Shown in pieces: positions 7,667-16,286 of a DNA stretch of 51,222 bases. The notes beneath the pieces were generated by a model that worked only from the letters and a program-made list of their open reading frames with translations, was not told where the DNA came from and did not search any database. The DNA lies in NCBI GenBank assembly GCA_030148725.1, contig JASBSU010000030.1, positions 1 to 51,222 on the forward strand, read 5' to 3'. The stretch's first letter is position 1; each line of letters opens with the position of its first letter. The position numbers and the translations under genes were made by a program. Source of the stretch: Hyphomicrobium sp. (GTDB lineage Bacteria; Pseudomonadota; Alphaproteobacteria; Rhizobiales; Hyphomicrobiaceae).

Positions 7667-9328
7667 TTACCACCAGGGGAACTTGCCGCCGCCGAAGAAT
7701 TGACCCTTCTTCTGCCTGCGGCGATCGTAGCCGTACTGCGGGCCGTAGCTGTAGCCACCATAGCCCCAGTAGTCGTCATAGAACTCCGGCTTCGGCTTCG
7801 GACGCAGGATGATGCCGCCCTGAGGCTCGCCGCTCAGCAGAACGATGAAGTCGGTCGCCTTGCCGGTTTCCTTGTGAGCGGCCTCGTCCGAGATGATGAG
7901 CGACGAGCCCGGAAGCACCAGCTCCGAGATCTGGTCCATCGTCTCCTTGGGAATCTCCACGCGGTCGAGCGCAGCAGTCGCCGCAACGAGATCGGTCGGG
8001 ATCGGCGCGACATTGCCGCGGCCGACGCGGTTCATGCCGCTGCTCTTCTCCGGCTCGCCCGGCTGGCGTCCGGCGATCGAGACGACATTCCATTGCATGT
8101 CGCGTCCACCGGGCTTGTAGTCGACGGCCGTGTAGATATGCGTGCCGATGGGCTGTGTCGGGTCGTGGATCACCACGTCGCCTTCGTAGATCTGTTCGAA
8201 AGCCTGACGGATGTAGATCTTGCCGGTCTGCCGACTGATGAACACGGACACCGGCGAGAGCTTGCGTTCCGCAGCGCGCGCGGCATCGGAAACGGCAGCC
8301 TTTTCGGCCTCCGCCGCTTTGGCGATCTCGTCGGCGCGCTGTGCTTCTTCGAGAGCGGGCTTTGTCTTCGCCTGCACCTCTTCCAGCTTCGCCTTGGTTT
8401 CGGCCACCTTGGCCTCGGCCTTTGCCTTCTGGTCCTGGGCGCGCTTGATGGCCTTCTCCTTCGTTGCGCGCGACAGGATGCGCTCCGAATCGGCGAGCCA
8501 TGAGGTGGCGCGCTTCAGGGCGTTTTCAGCGTTCTTCAGGTCGCGCGCAGCCTTCGCGCTCTCGCGCTGCTTCTGCTTGGCGAGCGCTCGCGCAGCATCC
8601 GCCTTCTTGCCGAGCTCGTCGGCTTCGGCGGACTTCGCCGCTGCGATGGCCTGCAGCGTCGCGGTGCGCGTGGCAAGTTCCGGAGGATCGTTCGGGCCGC
8701 CGTCGTAGCGCGTGCTCTTGCCCTCCGCCGCCGGCTGAGGAACGCTAATGGCTGCCGGCGTCAGAACGGCAACCTCGTTCCTGAATGGCTTCGGCTTGAA
8801 CAGCGTCGGATGCGAGATCGCCACCGGCTCCATGTTGTTGCGCGACACGACAACCCGCATGCCGAGCTTCGTCATGTCGAAGAGCTGGCCGGCGAAGTCA
8901 TGCCGCAGCCGCACGCAGCCGTGCGAAGCGGGATAACCGGGAAGCGCGCCAGCGTGAAGCGCGATACCCGTCCAGGTGATGCGCTGCATGAACGGCATTG
9001 CCGCGTCGTCATAGCGGTTCGAATAGTGTTCGCGGTTTTTCTGCAGGATCGCGTAGATGCCCGGCGGCGTGTCGTTGGGCGTCGCCCCGCTCGAGATCGG
9101 CCCATGCATGATGGCGCCGTCCTTATCGTAGATGGTCACCCGCTGGTCGCCGAGCGAGACCACCGCCAGCACCGGCTTCCCGGGCGTCCGGTTTGTCGCT
9201 TGGGCGGACTCGTCCTGGTCGCGATTGCTGCGAGCGGCGGCAGGCGCGGCAGCGCTCACGACCGCGACGGCGGCAAACGCGGCCATGGAGATGAGGGTGC
9301 GGCGGGAAAGCGCCGGGATCAAAAGCAT
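7667..9328 (-). CDS. L,D-transpeptidase (YkuD) with coiled coil and second YkuD-like segment
   Basis: This 553-residue exported enzyme forms 3-3 crosslinks or attaches proteins in peptidoglycan. A signal peptide or anchor covers residues 1-33 (Arg-Arg, then a hydrophobic Ala/Val stretch ending AAARS). The YkuD domain spans about 52-150, with HAG at 125-127 and SHGCVR at 135-140; Cys138 is the nucleophile. Residues about 210-345 are an Ala/Lys/Glu heptad-rich coiled coil. A second segment (SPVSVFISRQTGKIYIRQ to PIGTHIYTAVDY) resembles the front half of a YkuD domain but has no SHGCVR. The tail is Tyr/Gly-rich and ends in FPWW. Start: ATG at 9328 after AAGGG. Alone on its transcript, closed by the hairpin at 7601. 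Confidence 0.9.
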   Translation of the reverse strand: MLLIPALSRRTLISMAAFAAVAVVSAAAPAAARSNRDQDESAQATNRTPGKPVLAVVSLGDQRVTIYDKDGAIMHGPISSGATPNDTPPGIYAILQKNREHYSNRYDDAAMPFMQRITWTGIALHAGALPGYPASHGCVRLRHDFAGQLFDMTKLGMRVVVSRNNMEPVAISHPTLFKPKPFRNEVAVLTPAAISVPQPAAEGKSTRYDGGPNDPPELATRTATLQAIAAAKSAEADELGKKADAARALAKQKQRESAKAARDLKNAENALKRATSWLADSERILSRATKEKAIKRAQDQKAKAEAKVAETKAKLEEVQAKTKPALEEAQRADEIAKAAEAEKAAVSDAARAAERKLSPVSVFISRQTGKIYIRQAFEQIYEGDVVIHDPTQPIGTHIYTAVDYKPGGRDMQWNVVSIAGRQPGEPEKSSGMNRVGRGNVAPIPTDLVAATAALDRVEIPKETMDQISELVLPGSSLIISDEAAHKETGKATDFIVLLSGEPQGGIILRPKPKPEFYDDYWGYGGYSYGPQYGYDRRRQKKGQFFGGGKFPWW

Positions 9329-9554
9329 GTCGGTAACCCTTAGGAATGCCTAACCGCTGATCTAACTAGAGATTTCCTAAACTCCGATTAGCGCAGTTGG
9401 ATCCATTTATGTGGAAGTCGGCTTTCTGGCCGGAACGCAATAGAGGCTGCGTATACAATTTATGTCGACGGTCAAGCCGTTCAATTCACGACATTCCCTA
9501 GTCGTATCCGGCGATGCGGCTTTTTGCGGGAGCCGCTGCGGCTATTTCATGGGA

Positions 9555-9570
9555 GCCCCGTGATCGGGGC
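9555..9570 (-). terminator. Short GC hairpin after the DUF4173 gene
   Basis: GCCCCG (9555-9560) and CGGGGC (9565-9570) with a TGAT loop lie about 19 bases past the DUF4173 stop. No T run follows in the leftward direction, so this is at best a weak terminator. Confidence 0.35.
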
Positions 9571-9588
9571 GCCGATCAACCCTGGCGT

Positions 9589-11178
9589 CTAGTTCGGCGG
9601 CGGCGGTGCTGTCGGAGGAAGTGCCGCCGGCTCGCCAGCCTCGGCGAGATACTGCGCCAAGCGCCAATCCCGGTAGTTCCAAGCCCGCCAGTCCTGCATC
9701 CTCATGAGGAGCTGCCCGGCCAGATGGTCTCGCCTTTGCCGAAAAGGATAGCTCAAGCCGGGCGATACGGGGACCTCCCCGACAGCGTCGGGATTTCGCG
9801 CGGCGAACCTGTCTGCCGCTGGGATTGCTTGGGCTCCCAATGAGTAAAGGTAGGCGCGATCGAGAGCCGGTCCGCCGCTGCCCATCTCGGCGCTGTGCGC
9901 GACGTTATAGGTCGCGATAATGCTGGCAAAGTTTGCGAGCGCGCAGACGTAGAGCACCAGAACGAGCGAGGCGAGGTTTGCACCGATCAGCCAGGCATTG
10001 GAGCGGCCGAGAACAATGCGTGTCAGGATCAGCGCGAGCCCGATCGCGACCAGCATCATCCAGATGAAGGCGGCGACACGCCAATAGGTGAGCGAATACG
10101 CAGCAACGTAGAGATCGAGCCGCAGGATGGACGATATGACGAGCCAGATGTTCTGCGCGATCCAAAGATAGACGAGACCTCGGATCAGCGGCGAGCGTTC
10201 GCCTTCGCCTCCCGGCCTCAAAGCAATGATGACGAAGCCCGCCGCGAGCAGCGCCGTTACGATGAGCGGATAGGCGCCACGGTGAGCGTATTCGGCGTGC
10301 GTCATGCCCTGCGGGAGCGCCACACCACCCCACAGGTAGAGCGCATCGAGCACCGTCTGCACGGCGAATAGCGTATTGAACACGATCAGCGACCGCAGGA
10401 TTGCGGCCTCGCCGAGCATCGCCGGTGGTAGGCTCGCTTTGCCTGCAGACTCGCCGCTCTTTTGAGTCTGCGATGCGCGCCGCCGATAAGCGCGCACGAA
10501 CAGCACCGGCCAGACGAGCATGATCACCATGAGCCAGAAGCCGATGCGCACGCCGTCGAACTCGTTCGCGAAGCGGTGCAGCAGGTCTGGCAGATCGATG
10601 AGCCGGATCCATGTCTCGAGCAGCGGATTGGCGCGGACGAACAGTGCGGCAAATACCGCGCCGAGCGTCACCGGCACGAACCACACGAGGAGCATTGCTG
10701 TGATGGATCTGGGACGCGGACGCCCGGCGCGCATCAAGCTGCCCCAAAGGTCTAGGGGCGCGCGGTGAATAGAGCTTAGCAGCATTCGCTGCGCTGCGGT
10801 GAGAACGTCCGCCATCAGCGGTTCGGGCCTGGCGAACAGCAGCGTCGCAAACAGCACGATCCCACCGACGGCGGAGAGAAACGAAAGAAGGCTGGGGTTG
10901 ACCGCAAAGGGCACAAGGCCCGCGATCAGAACGCCCGCCGCGGCAACTGCAGCCTTGCGGCTCGTGTGAACCGAATTCGTCGCGAGGGCCGCTGCTGCGA
11001 CCGCCGCGAGAAAAACCACCAGGCCGACGCCCGGCGCGCGCTTGAAAAGCAGGACATCGGCGAGCACCGTGACGGCGGCGACGACAGCGAGCCCGGTAAT
11101 GCCGACGGTGGCCGATGGCGAAGCAGCCTCGACATTCTCTTCAGCGGGTACAGCGGGCACCGATGCTTCCCCGCTCAT
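9589..11178 (-). CDS. DUF4173-type polytopic membrane protein
   Basis: This 529-residue protein has about twelve hydrophobic segments, starting near residue 25 and ending near 430, followed by a soluble C-terminal part of about 100 residues with a Pro-rich end. Features such as SPLIRGLVYLWIAQNIWLV and YWRVAAFIWMMLVAIGLAL match the DUF4173/DUF4153 family, whose function is not established. The ATG at 11178 overlaps the stop codon of a 71-residue ORF (ATGA), indicating translational coupling. A 17-bp palindrome sits before that ORF and is nearly identical to one before the regulator operon at 12.4 kb, so this gene is probably under the winged-helix regulator at 11435-11815. Confidence 0.85.
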   Translation of the reverse strand: MSGEASVPAVPAEENVEAASPSATVGITGLAVVAAVTVLADVLLFKRAPGVGLVVFLAAVAAAALATNSVHTSRKAAVAAAGVLIAGLVPFAVNPSLLSFLSAVGGIVLFATLLFARPEPLMADVLTAAQRMLLSSIHRAPLDLWGSLMRAGRPRPRSITAMLLVWFVPVTLGAVFAALFVRANPLLETWIRLIDLPDLLHRFANEFDGVRIGFWLMVIMLVWPVLFVRAYRRRASQTQKSGESAGKASLPPAMLGEAAILRSLIVFNTLFAVQTVLDALYLWGGVALPQGMTHAEYAHRGAYPLIVTALLAAGFVIIALRPGGEGERSPLIRGLVYLWIAQNIWLVISSILRLDLYVAAYSLTYWRVAAFIWMMLVAIGLALILTRIVLGRSNAWLIGANLASLVLVLYVCALANFASIIATYNVAHSAEMGSGGPALDRAYLYSLGAQAIPAADRFAARNPDAVGEVPVSPGLSYPFRQRRDHLAGQLLMRMQDWRAWNYRDWRLAQYLAEAGEPAALPPTAPPPPN

Positions 11179-11390
11179 GGCTTCACCGCCGGCCCGCATC
11201 CGGGCACGAGCGAAAGCGTCGCACGGCGTTTCGGAGCCGGCAGGGCCGGAATGACCCACCATGCATCGTTGAGGAGCGCACGCGGCAGAGTGGCGACGCG
11301 CTCGGCGCGCTTCGCTGTCGCTGAGGGCTCCGCGCTGACCCGCGAGGGTCGTTCGAAGGTGATAACTTTCCCATCCCGTGTACTTTGCAT
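11175..11390 (-). CDS. Hypothetical 71-residue protein coupled to the DUF4173 gene
   Basis: This ORF reads MQSTRDGKVITFERPSRVSA at its start and is basic, Arg/Ala/Pro-rich and without a membrane segment. Support for translation: GGAGA lies 7 nt before the ATG at 11390, and its TGA overlaps the ATG of the DUF4173 gene as ATGA. The palindrome at 11381-11399 covers the start codon, so bound regulator would block transcription or initiation here. No homologue is recognised. It could instead be a leader peptide whose translation controls the downstream gene. Confidence 0.45.
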   Translation of the reverse strand: MQSTRDGKVITFERPSRVSAEPSATAKRAERVATLPRALLNDAWWVIPALPAPKRRATLSLVPGCGPAVKP

Positions 11391-11399
11391 TACAAAGTC
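11381..11399. promoter_or_regulatory. Palindromic operator candidate, site 2
   Basis: ACTTTGCATTACAAAGT (11382-11398) has perfect 6-bp arms ACTTTG/CAAAGT. It closely matches the palindrome ACTTTGCAATGTAAAGT at 12426-12442. One site precedes the coupled ORF and DUF4173 gene, the other precedes the membrane protein/regulator pair. The pair fits a dimeric winged-helix repressor controlling itself and a neighbouring operon. Confidence 0.6.
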
Positions 11400-11434
11400 T
11401 CCGAACAAATAAAAACGTCCAAATAAAAAGGCGC

Positions 11435-11815
11435 CTATGCCAGACGCAGCTTGGTCGAAATCTTGTCGCCGGCCGCCTTCGCGGCGTCGGCGGCATCACG
11501 CACCACCTGCTCGAGCACATCGAGGTACTGCATGTAGCGGCGCCGCCCCTCGGCCGTGATTTTGCATGCCGTCTTCGGGCGGTTATCCTCGAAGCTCTTC
11601 GCAATAGAGACGAAGCCCGCTTCCTCCAGCACTTCAAGGTGCCGGCTGAGATTGCCGTCCGTCAGCGCGCAAAGCTGCTTCAGGTCTCCGAACCGCAGCC
11701 CTTTCGGATGCGCGATCAGCGACGTGAGAATGCTGAGCCGTGCCTTCTCGTGAATGACCCGGTCGAGGTCATAGGCAAAGCGCCCACTCGCGCCGTCCTT
11801 CTTATTCGTCGCCAT
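11435..11815 (-). CDS. Winged-helix transcriptional regulator
   Basis: This 126-residue DNA-binding protein matches the winged-helix group with a MarR/ArsR-like fold (HTH_27/HTH_34 type). The helix-turn-helix lies around residues 40-70 (RFGDLKQLCALTDGNLSRHL), followed by a wing (KTACKITAEGRRRY) and a C-terminal helix that probably dimerises. The ATG at 11815 follows GGAG at 6 nt and overlaps the end of the upstream membrane-protein gene by 14 nt, so the two are co-translated. The likely targets are the palindromes at 12425-12443 and 11381-11399. No metal- or ligand-binding motif is obvious; the effector is unknown. Confidence 0.85.
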   Translation of the reverse strand: MATNKKDGASGRFAYDLDRVIHEKARLSILTSLIAHPKGLRFGDLKQLCALTDGNLSRHLEVLEEAGFVSIAKSFEDNRPKTACKITAEGRRRYMQYLDVLEQVVRDAADAAKAAGDKISTKLRLA

Positions 11816-12413
11816 CGACCACTCCGTATTTGTGGATGAGACCGGCCGCCAGCAGTTGCCCGACGCCGAACGGAACGCCCATGGCCAAAGCCGACAGCGG
11901 AAAGTCATGGCCGACCGCGAGACAGACGAGGCCAGTCGCCAGATACCAGACGCCCAGCGACACCAGAGGCGCGGGAAGCGACCGGCAGGCCGCGAAGATG
12001 CCGAGACTGAGCATGACCTGCCACAGCCCCGGCAGCATCCAGGCCACCTCCGGCGCAAAGCGCAGGATCACGTAGGTGAGGAGCGCACCTGCAACGCCCG
12101 CCGGCAGCAGCTGCTCGAGCGCCGTGTAGATCATTTCGTTGGCGAGACCAAGATGCGCACGTCGAGAGCGGGCGATGACGTCGAGGCCGATGATCAGACC
12201 GGCGAGCATCGCCGTGATCACCCATAGGGCTACGAAGCTCTCGACGTCTCTATTAGGCTGCGGCAGCAGCCACGTCTGCACGCCGGCCGCCGCCATCGCA
12301 AGTATGCCTGTCGCGGCGAATGCGCTGGCGCTGTAGCCCCGAAACGGCGTACTTCGAGCCAACTGGCTGCGCAGCGTCTTGATATCGCTGAGCGCGTGTT
12401 CCAGATCCTGCAT
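11802..12413 (-). CDS. Polytopic membrane protein paired with the winged-helix regulator
   Basis: This 203-residue protein has an N-terminal cytoplasmic stretch (MQDLEHALSDIKTLRSQLAR) and five to six hydrophobic helices from about residue 25 to 190. Proteins of this type sit directly upstream of a winged-helix regulator gene in many alphaproteobacteria and are uncharacterised; a sensor or anti-regulator role is conceivable but unproven. Start: ATG at 12413 is preceded by GGGG; ATGs at 12425 and 12446 in the same frame lie next to or inside the operator palindrome. It overlaps the regulator gene by 14 nt. Confidence 0.75.
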   Translation of the reverse strand: MQDLEHALSDIKTLRSQLARSTPFRGYSASAFAATGILAMAAAGVQTWLLPQPNRDVESFVALWVITAMLAGLIIGLDVIARSRRAHLGLANEMIYTALEQLLPAGVAGALLTYVILRFAPEVAWMLPGLWQVMLSLGIFAACRSLPAPLVSLGVWYLATGLVCLAVGHDFPLSALAMGVPFGVGQLLAAGLIHKYGVVDGDE

Positions 12414-12424
12414 CGCGTGCCCCA

Positions 12425-12443
12425 TACTTTGCAATGTAAAGTA
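12425..12443. promoter_or_regulatory. Palindromic operator candidate, site 1
   Basis: TACTTTGCAATGTAAAGTA is an imperfect 19-bp palindrome in the divergent region between the membrane protein/regulator operon and the DJ-1/PfpI gene. Its core agrees with site 2 at 11382-11398 in 14 of 17 positions. A further palindrome, CATTGCAATG, overlaps the next bases (12444-12453). The location suits autoregulation and perhaps control of the rightward gene. Confidence 0.6.
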
Positions 12444-12511
12444 CATTGCAATGCAAGGTGGCGCAAGTGAGGCAATGCTCGAATGCCGCCGATGACGAAC
12501 GTGAGACAAGC

Positions 12512-13231
12512 ATGAACGCAGGCGAAAAGCCCCTGGTGATCGGCTCGCTGCTTTTCGACGGCGTCGACCAGATCGATTTCACCGGCCCCTTCGAGGTGCT
12601 CTCGCGGCTGCCTGGCGCCAAGTGCCTGGCGATCGCCAAGACCGCAGCGCCGGTCAGCGACGTCCGTGGTCTGCGCCTGACGCCCGACACAGTGCTGGCC
12701 GACGCTCCCCAACTCGACCTGCTGCACGTGCCGGGCGGCTTCGGTCAGCAGGCGCTGATGGAGGATGCTGAAACACTGGAGTGGATTGCGCGCCAGGCGG
12801 TGAGCGCGCGCTATGTGCTCTCGGTCTGCACGGGTGCGCTGATCTGCGGCGCTGCCGGGCTGCTCAAGGGCAAGCGCGCCACCACGCACTGGTCGGCGCA
12901 TCATCTTCTGCCTTACTTTGGTGCCATCGCGGAGCCGCAGCGTGTTGTGATTGACGGAAAGCTCGTTTCCACCGCAGGCGTCACGGCCGGCATCGACGGC
13001 GCGCTGCGACTTGCCGCGATGCTGTGCGGCGACGATACCGCCCGCACGATCCAGCTCTACATGGAATACGCACCCGAGCCGCCGTTTGACAGCGGCACGC
13101 CAGAGACCGCGCCCACGGGCGTCCTGCAATCCGCGCGCAACGCATTCGCCGCAATCACCGAGCAGCGCGAAGCCACCGCCCGCCGCATAGCCCAACGGCT
13201 CGGCGTGGTCGTGGGACCGGCCACGAACTGA
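12512..13231 (+). CDS. DJ-1/PfpI family protein, isonitrile hydratase-like
   Basis: This 239-residue protein has the class I glutamine amidotransferase-like (DJ-1/PfpI) fold. The nucleophile elbow is SVCTGALI, with Cys106. The N-terminus (LLFDGVDQIDFTGPFEVL, DLLHVPGGFG) is closest to the isonitrile hydratase InhA subfamily, which hydrates isonitriles to N-substituted formamides; many members have other or unknown substrates. The C-terminal 40 residues are an Arg/Ala-rich helix. The ATG at 12512 has only a weak ribosome binding site but fits the family start. It is divergent from the regulator operon and shares its control region. Confidence 0.85.
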   Translation: MNAGEKPLVIGSLLFDGVDQIDFTGPFEVLSRLPGAKCLAIAKTAAPVSDVRGLRLTPDTVLADAPQLDLLHVPGGFGQQALMEDAETLEWIARQAVSARYVLSVCTGALICGAAGLLKGKRATTHWSAHHLLPYFGAIAEPQRVVIDGKLVSTAGVTAGIDGALRLAAMLCGDDTARTIQLYMEYAPEPPFDSGTPETAPTGVLQSARNAFAAITEQREATARRIAQRLGVVVGPATN

Positions 13232-13249
13232 GCCGCCATCCAAACGCAA

Positions 13250-13269
13250 ACGGGGGCCGAAGCCCCCGT
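13250..13269 (-). terminator. Terminator with TTCG tetraloop after the outer-membrane protein gene
   Basis: ACGGGGGC (13250-13257) and GCCCCCGT (13262-13269) form a perfect 8-bp stem; read leftward the loop is the stable TTCG tetraloop and the tail is TTGCGTTTG. It lies between two convergent stop codons and best fits the leftward gene, though it may serve both. Confidence 0.75.
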
Positions 13270-13306
13270 CGAATTCTGATCTCGCGATCGTCCCTTCCGG
13301 GGACTC

Positions 13307-14065
13307 TTACTTGAGCGGAGCCGGCGCCCGATGCTCACCGAAGCGATAGCTCACGGCAGCCCGCACGACCTCGATGTCATGTTCCAGGGTTTTTGAGCCG
13401 AGCGCGAAGCCATTTGGGGAAGCACCAAGATCATACGCCTGCTTGTCGAAATCGTAGCGAAGATACTCGGCACGCAGCGACCAGTTCTCACTGAGCGCTG
13501 CTTCGACACCGCCGCCGTAGACATAGCCATCGACGGTTTGATCGTCCGTCTTGCTATACGTCCCGGCCCTGGCGGGTGAGCAATGCGTAGTGCCCGGCGC
13601 GCCCGCTCCACAGGATTGGTTGAAGCTTGTATCCGCCCATGCCCAGCCACCTGTCGCGTAGGGAAGGAAATTGCCGATCGCGAGGCCAAGGCGTCCGCGC
13701 AAGCTACCAAACCCATTGATCTCGTAGCTTTGCGTGATGAAGTTGCCGTCGCGTTCGGTAGCATCCATATTCGCGAACGACCAGTCGGCCTCTACGCCGA
13801 AGACCACGCTCTGATACTGGAAATTGTATCCGATCTGACCGCCGACTAAGCCGCCTTCCAAAGAAGGACGCGGAGGGCCGCTCGTCACGCCTGGCGGAAT
13901 TGGAGTGGGAACGTAAGGGGGCGCGCCCGGATAATCGATGTCCGCCCAGCTGTAGCCGCCGTGGATACCTAAGTACGCGCCGCTCCAGTTGAAATCTCCG
14001 GCCATCGCTGGGCCGGCCATAAGAATGGCGCTGATCGCAGCACCCAATACGCCCGCACGCAACAT
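13307..14065 (-). CDS. Outer-membrane beta-barrel protein, Omp25/Omp31-like
   Basis: This 252-residue precursor has a signal peptide (about residues 1-23, ending GPAMA), then an eight-stranded barrel of the porin-family OmpA_membrane/OMP_b-brl type: WSGAYLGIHGGYSW, a GGLVGGQIGYNFQYQ strand, FGSLRGRLGLAIGNFLPYATGG, YVYGGGVEAALSENWSLRAEYLRYDF and a final strand ending in YRFGEH. Such proteins are major surface proteins in Brucella, Bartonella and other Hyphomicrobiales. A Pro-rich surface loop (GAPPYVPTPIPPGVTSGPPR) follows strand one. The ATG at 14065 follows GGGGGTTGAG. An isolated gene with its own terminator. Confidence 0.88.
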   Translation of the reverse strand: MLRAGVLGAAISAILMAGPAMAGDFNWSGAYLGIHGGYSWADIDYPGAPPYVPTPIPPGVTSGPPRPSLEGGLVGGQIGYNFQYQSVVFGVEADWSFANMDATERDGNFITQSYEINGFGSLRGRLGLAIGNFLPYATGGWAWADTSFNQSCGAGAPGTTHCSPARAGTYSKTDDQTVDGYVYGGGVEAALSENWSLRAEYLRYDFDKQAYDLGASPNGFALGSKTLEHDIEVVRAAVSYRFGEHRAPAPLK

Positions 14066-14267
14066 ACTCAACCCCCGATACGCAAACTTCAACGACACTA
14101 CCGAAGTTTGGTACGTTCAGTAGAGGTGTACCTCAAGACAAAAAACAACGTCCACGGGCATGCGCCCATATCTGAGTGGCCAAATGAGCACACACCCACC
14201 GTGTCCGCGGCGAGTGGTTTGCTCCGGACCTCAGATTGCTATCGATCGCGTAACTGCTTATCTGGCC

Positions 14268-16286
14268 TCAAATATCCAGATCGTGCGCGAACGCGGCGCG
14301 TTCCTGGATGAACCGGAAGCGCGCCTCCGGCTTCGAGCCCATCAGCGCGTTGACCGCCTCGCCGATCGCCGACCTGTCGTCTTCGCCGATCTCGACCCGC
14401 AGCAGCGTGCGCTTCGTGGGGTCCATCGTCGTTTCTTTGAGCTGGCTGGCGTTCATCTCGCCCAAGCCTTTGAACCGCGACACCTCGATCTTGGCGTTAG
14501 GTTTGAACTCCTTGGCGATCAGCTCCGCGCGATGCTTCTCATTGCGGGCGTAGACCGATTTCGCGCCGTGCGTCAGCTTGAAGAGCGGTGGCACGGCAAG
14601 GAAAAGGTGCCCGTTCTCGATGAGCCCCGGCATCTCCTGATAGAAGAAGGTGATGAGCAGCGAGGCGATATGCGCGCCGTCGACGTCGGCGTCGGTCATG
14701 ACGATGACGCGCTCATAACGCAGGTCTTCGTCGTTGTACTTCGAGCCGGTCCCGACGCCGAGCGCCAGGATGAGATCCGCCAGCAGCTGGTTCTGCGACA
14801 GCTTGGCCGATGACGCGTTCGCGACGTTCAGGATCTTGCCGCGCAGCGGCAACACCGCCTGCGTCTCGCGCATCCGGGCACTCTTCGCTGAGCCGCCGGC
14901 CGAATCGCCCTCGACGATGAAGATTTCGGTGCCGGAAGCGGCCTGAATAGTGCAGTCGGCGAGCTTGCCCGGCAGGCGTAGCTTGCGCGTTGCCGATTGG
15001 CGGCCGACTTCCTTCTCGCGCCGGCGCTTCAGCCGCTCCTCGGCCTGATCGATGGACCATTCGAGGAGACGCGTCGCCTGCTGCGGGCTTTCCGTCAGCC
15101 AATGGTCGAAAGCATCCTTCACCGTCGACTCGACGATGCGCGTCGCTTCCTGCGTCGCCAGCTTGTCCTTGGTCTGCCCCTGGAACTCCGGCTCGCGGAT
15201 GAACACCGACAGCATCGACGCGGCAGTGCCCATCACGTCGTCTGCGGTGATCTGCGCTGCCTTGCGATTGCCGACGCGCTCACCGAACTCGCGCAGGCCC
15301 TTCGACAGTGCCGAGCGCAATCCGTTTTCGTGCGTGCCGCCCTCGCCGGTGGGAATGGTGTTGCAGTAGGAGCGTGAGAAGCCGTCGGCGTCCGCGACCC
15401 AGGCGACCGCCCACTCGACCGACCCGTGCTTGCCTTCGCGCTCGACGTTGCCCGCGAAGAGCTCCTTGGTAACGAGCGTCTGTCCGGCAATCTCCGACCC
15501 GAGATAGTCCTTGAGGCCGCCGGGAAAATGGAACTCGGCTTCGGGCAGCGTATCGTCCTTGATGAGTTCGGGGTCGCACTTCCAGCGGATCTTCACGCCG
15601 CCGAACAGGTACGCCTTGGAACGCGCCATCTTGAACAAGCGCGACGGCTTGAAGTGTGCGCCCTTGCCGAAGATCTTCTCGTCCGGATGGAACCGCACTT
15701 TGGTGCCGCGGCGGTTCATCACCGGGCCGAGCTTTTCCAGTTTGCCCTGCGGTACGCCGCGCGAGAACACCATGCGATAGAGCTGCTGGCTGCGCGCGAC
15801 TTCCACTTCGCAGATATCCGACAGCGCGTTGACCACCGACACGCCGACGCCGTGCAGACCGCCAGAGGTGTTGTATGCCTTGCCCTCGAACTTGCCGCCC
15901 GCGTGCAGCGTGCACATGATGACTTCGAGCGCGCTCTTGTTCTTGAATTTCGGATGCGGATCGACCGGGATGCCACGACCGTTGTCCGTCACCGACAGGT
16001 AGCCTTCGTTGTCGAGTTCCACCTCGATCCAGGTGGCATGCCCGGCAACGGCCTCGTCCATCGAGTTATCGATCACCTCTGCGAACAGGTGATGCAGCGC
16101 CTTCTCGTCGGTGCCGCCGATATACATGCCGGGGCGCCGGCGCACAGGCTCGAGCCCTTCGAGGACTTCGATGTCCGCGGCTGTGTAGGCATCGGAGGCA
16201 TCCGTCGCGCGGCGCGTCGCACGGGCAGTCTTGTCGTTCATGAAGCTTTCGATCGTTGCGAAGAGGTCGCGTACGACTCCGGCCAT
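14268..16286 (-). CDS. parE: DNA topoisomerase IV subunit B (ParE)
   Basis: This 672-residue subunit is the ATPase half of topoisomerase IV, which decatenates and relaxes DNA with ParC. GHKL ATP-binding motifs are EVIDNSMDEA, DNGRGIPVD and GGLHGVGVSVVNALS; the transducer domain follows, then the TOPRIM domain with EGDSAGGSAK and MTDADVDGAHI, and the C-terminal RFKGLGEMN. The absence of the long GyrB insertion and the motif TMDPTKRTLLRV favour ParE over GyrB. Start: ATG at 16286 (MAGVVRDLFATI) with GGGA about 8 nt upstream; ATG at 16241 is an alternative. The frame continues open far upstream without homology. It stands alone. Confidence 0.95.
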   Translation of the reverse strand: MAGVVRDLFATIESFMNDKTARATRRATDASDAYTAADIEVLEGLEPVRRRPGMYIGGTDEKALHHLFAEVIDNSMDEAVAGHATWIEVELDNEGYLSVTDNGRGIPVDPHPKFKNKSALEVIMCTLHAGGKFEGKAYNTSGGLHGVGVSVVNALSDICEVEVARSQQLYRMVFSRGVPQGKLEKLGPVMNRRGTKVRFHPDEKIFGKGAHFKPSRLFKMARSKAYLFGGVKIRWKCDPELIKDDTLPEAEFHFPGGLKDYLGSEIAGQTLVTKELFAGNVEREGKHGSVEWAVAWVADADGFSRSYCNTIPTGEGGTHENGLRSALSKGLREFGERVGNRKAAQITADDVMGTAASMLSVFIREPEFQGQTKDKLATQEATRIVESTVKDAFDHWLTESPQQATRLLEWSIDQAEERLKRRREKEVGRQSATRKLRLPGKLADCTIQAASGTEIFIVEGDSAGGSAKSARMRETQAVLPLRGKILNVANASSAKLSQNQLLADLILALGVGTGSKYNDEDLRYERVIVMTDADVDGAHIASLLITFFYQEMPGLIENGHLFLAVPPLFKLTHGAKSVYARNEKHRAELIAKEFKPNAKIEVSRFKGLGEMNASQLKETTMDPTKRTLLRVEIGEDDRSAIGEAVNALMGSKPEARFRFIQERAAFAHDLDI

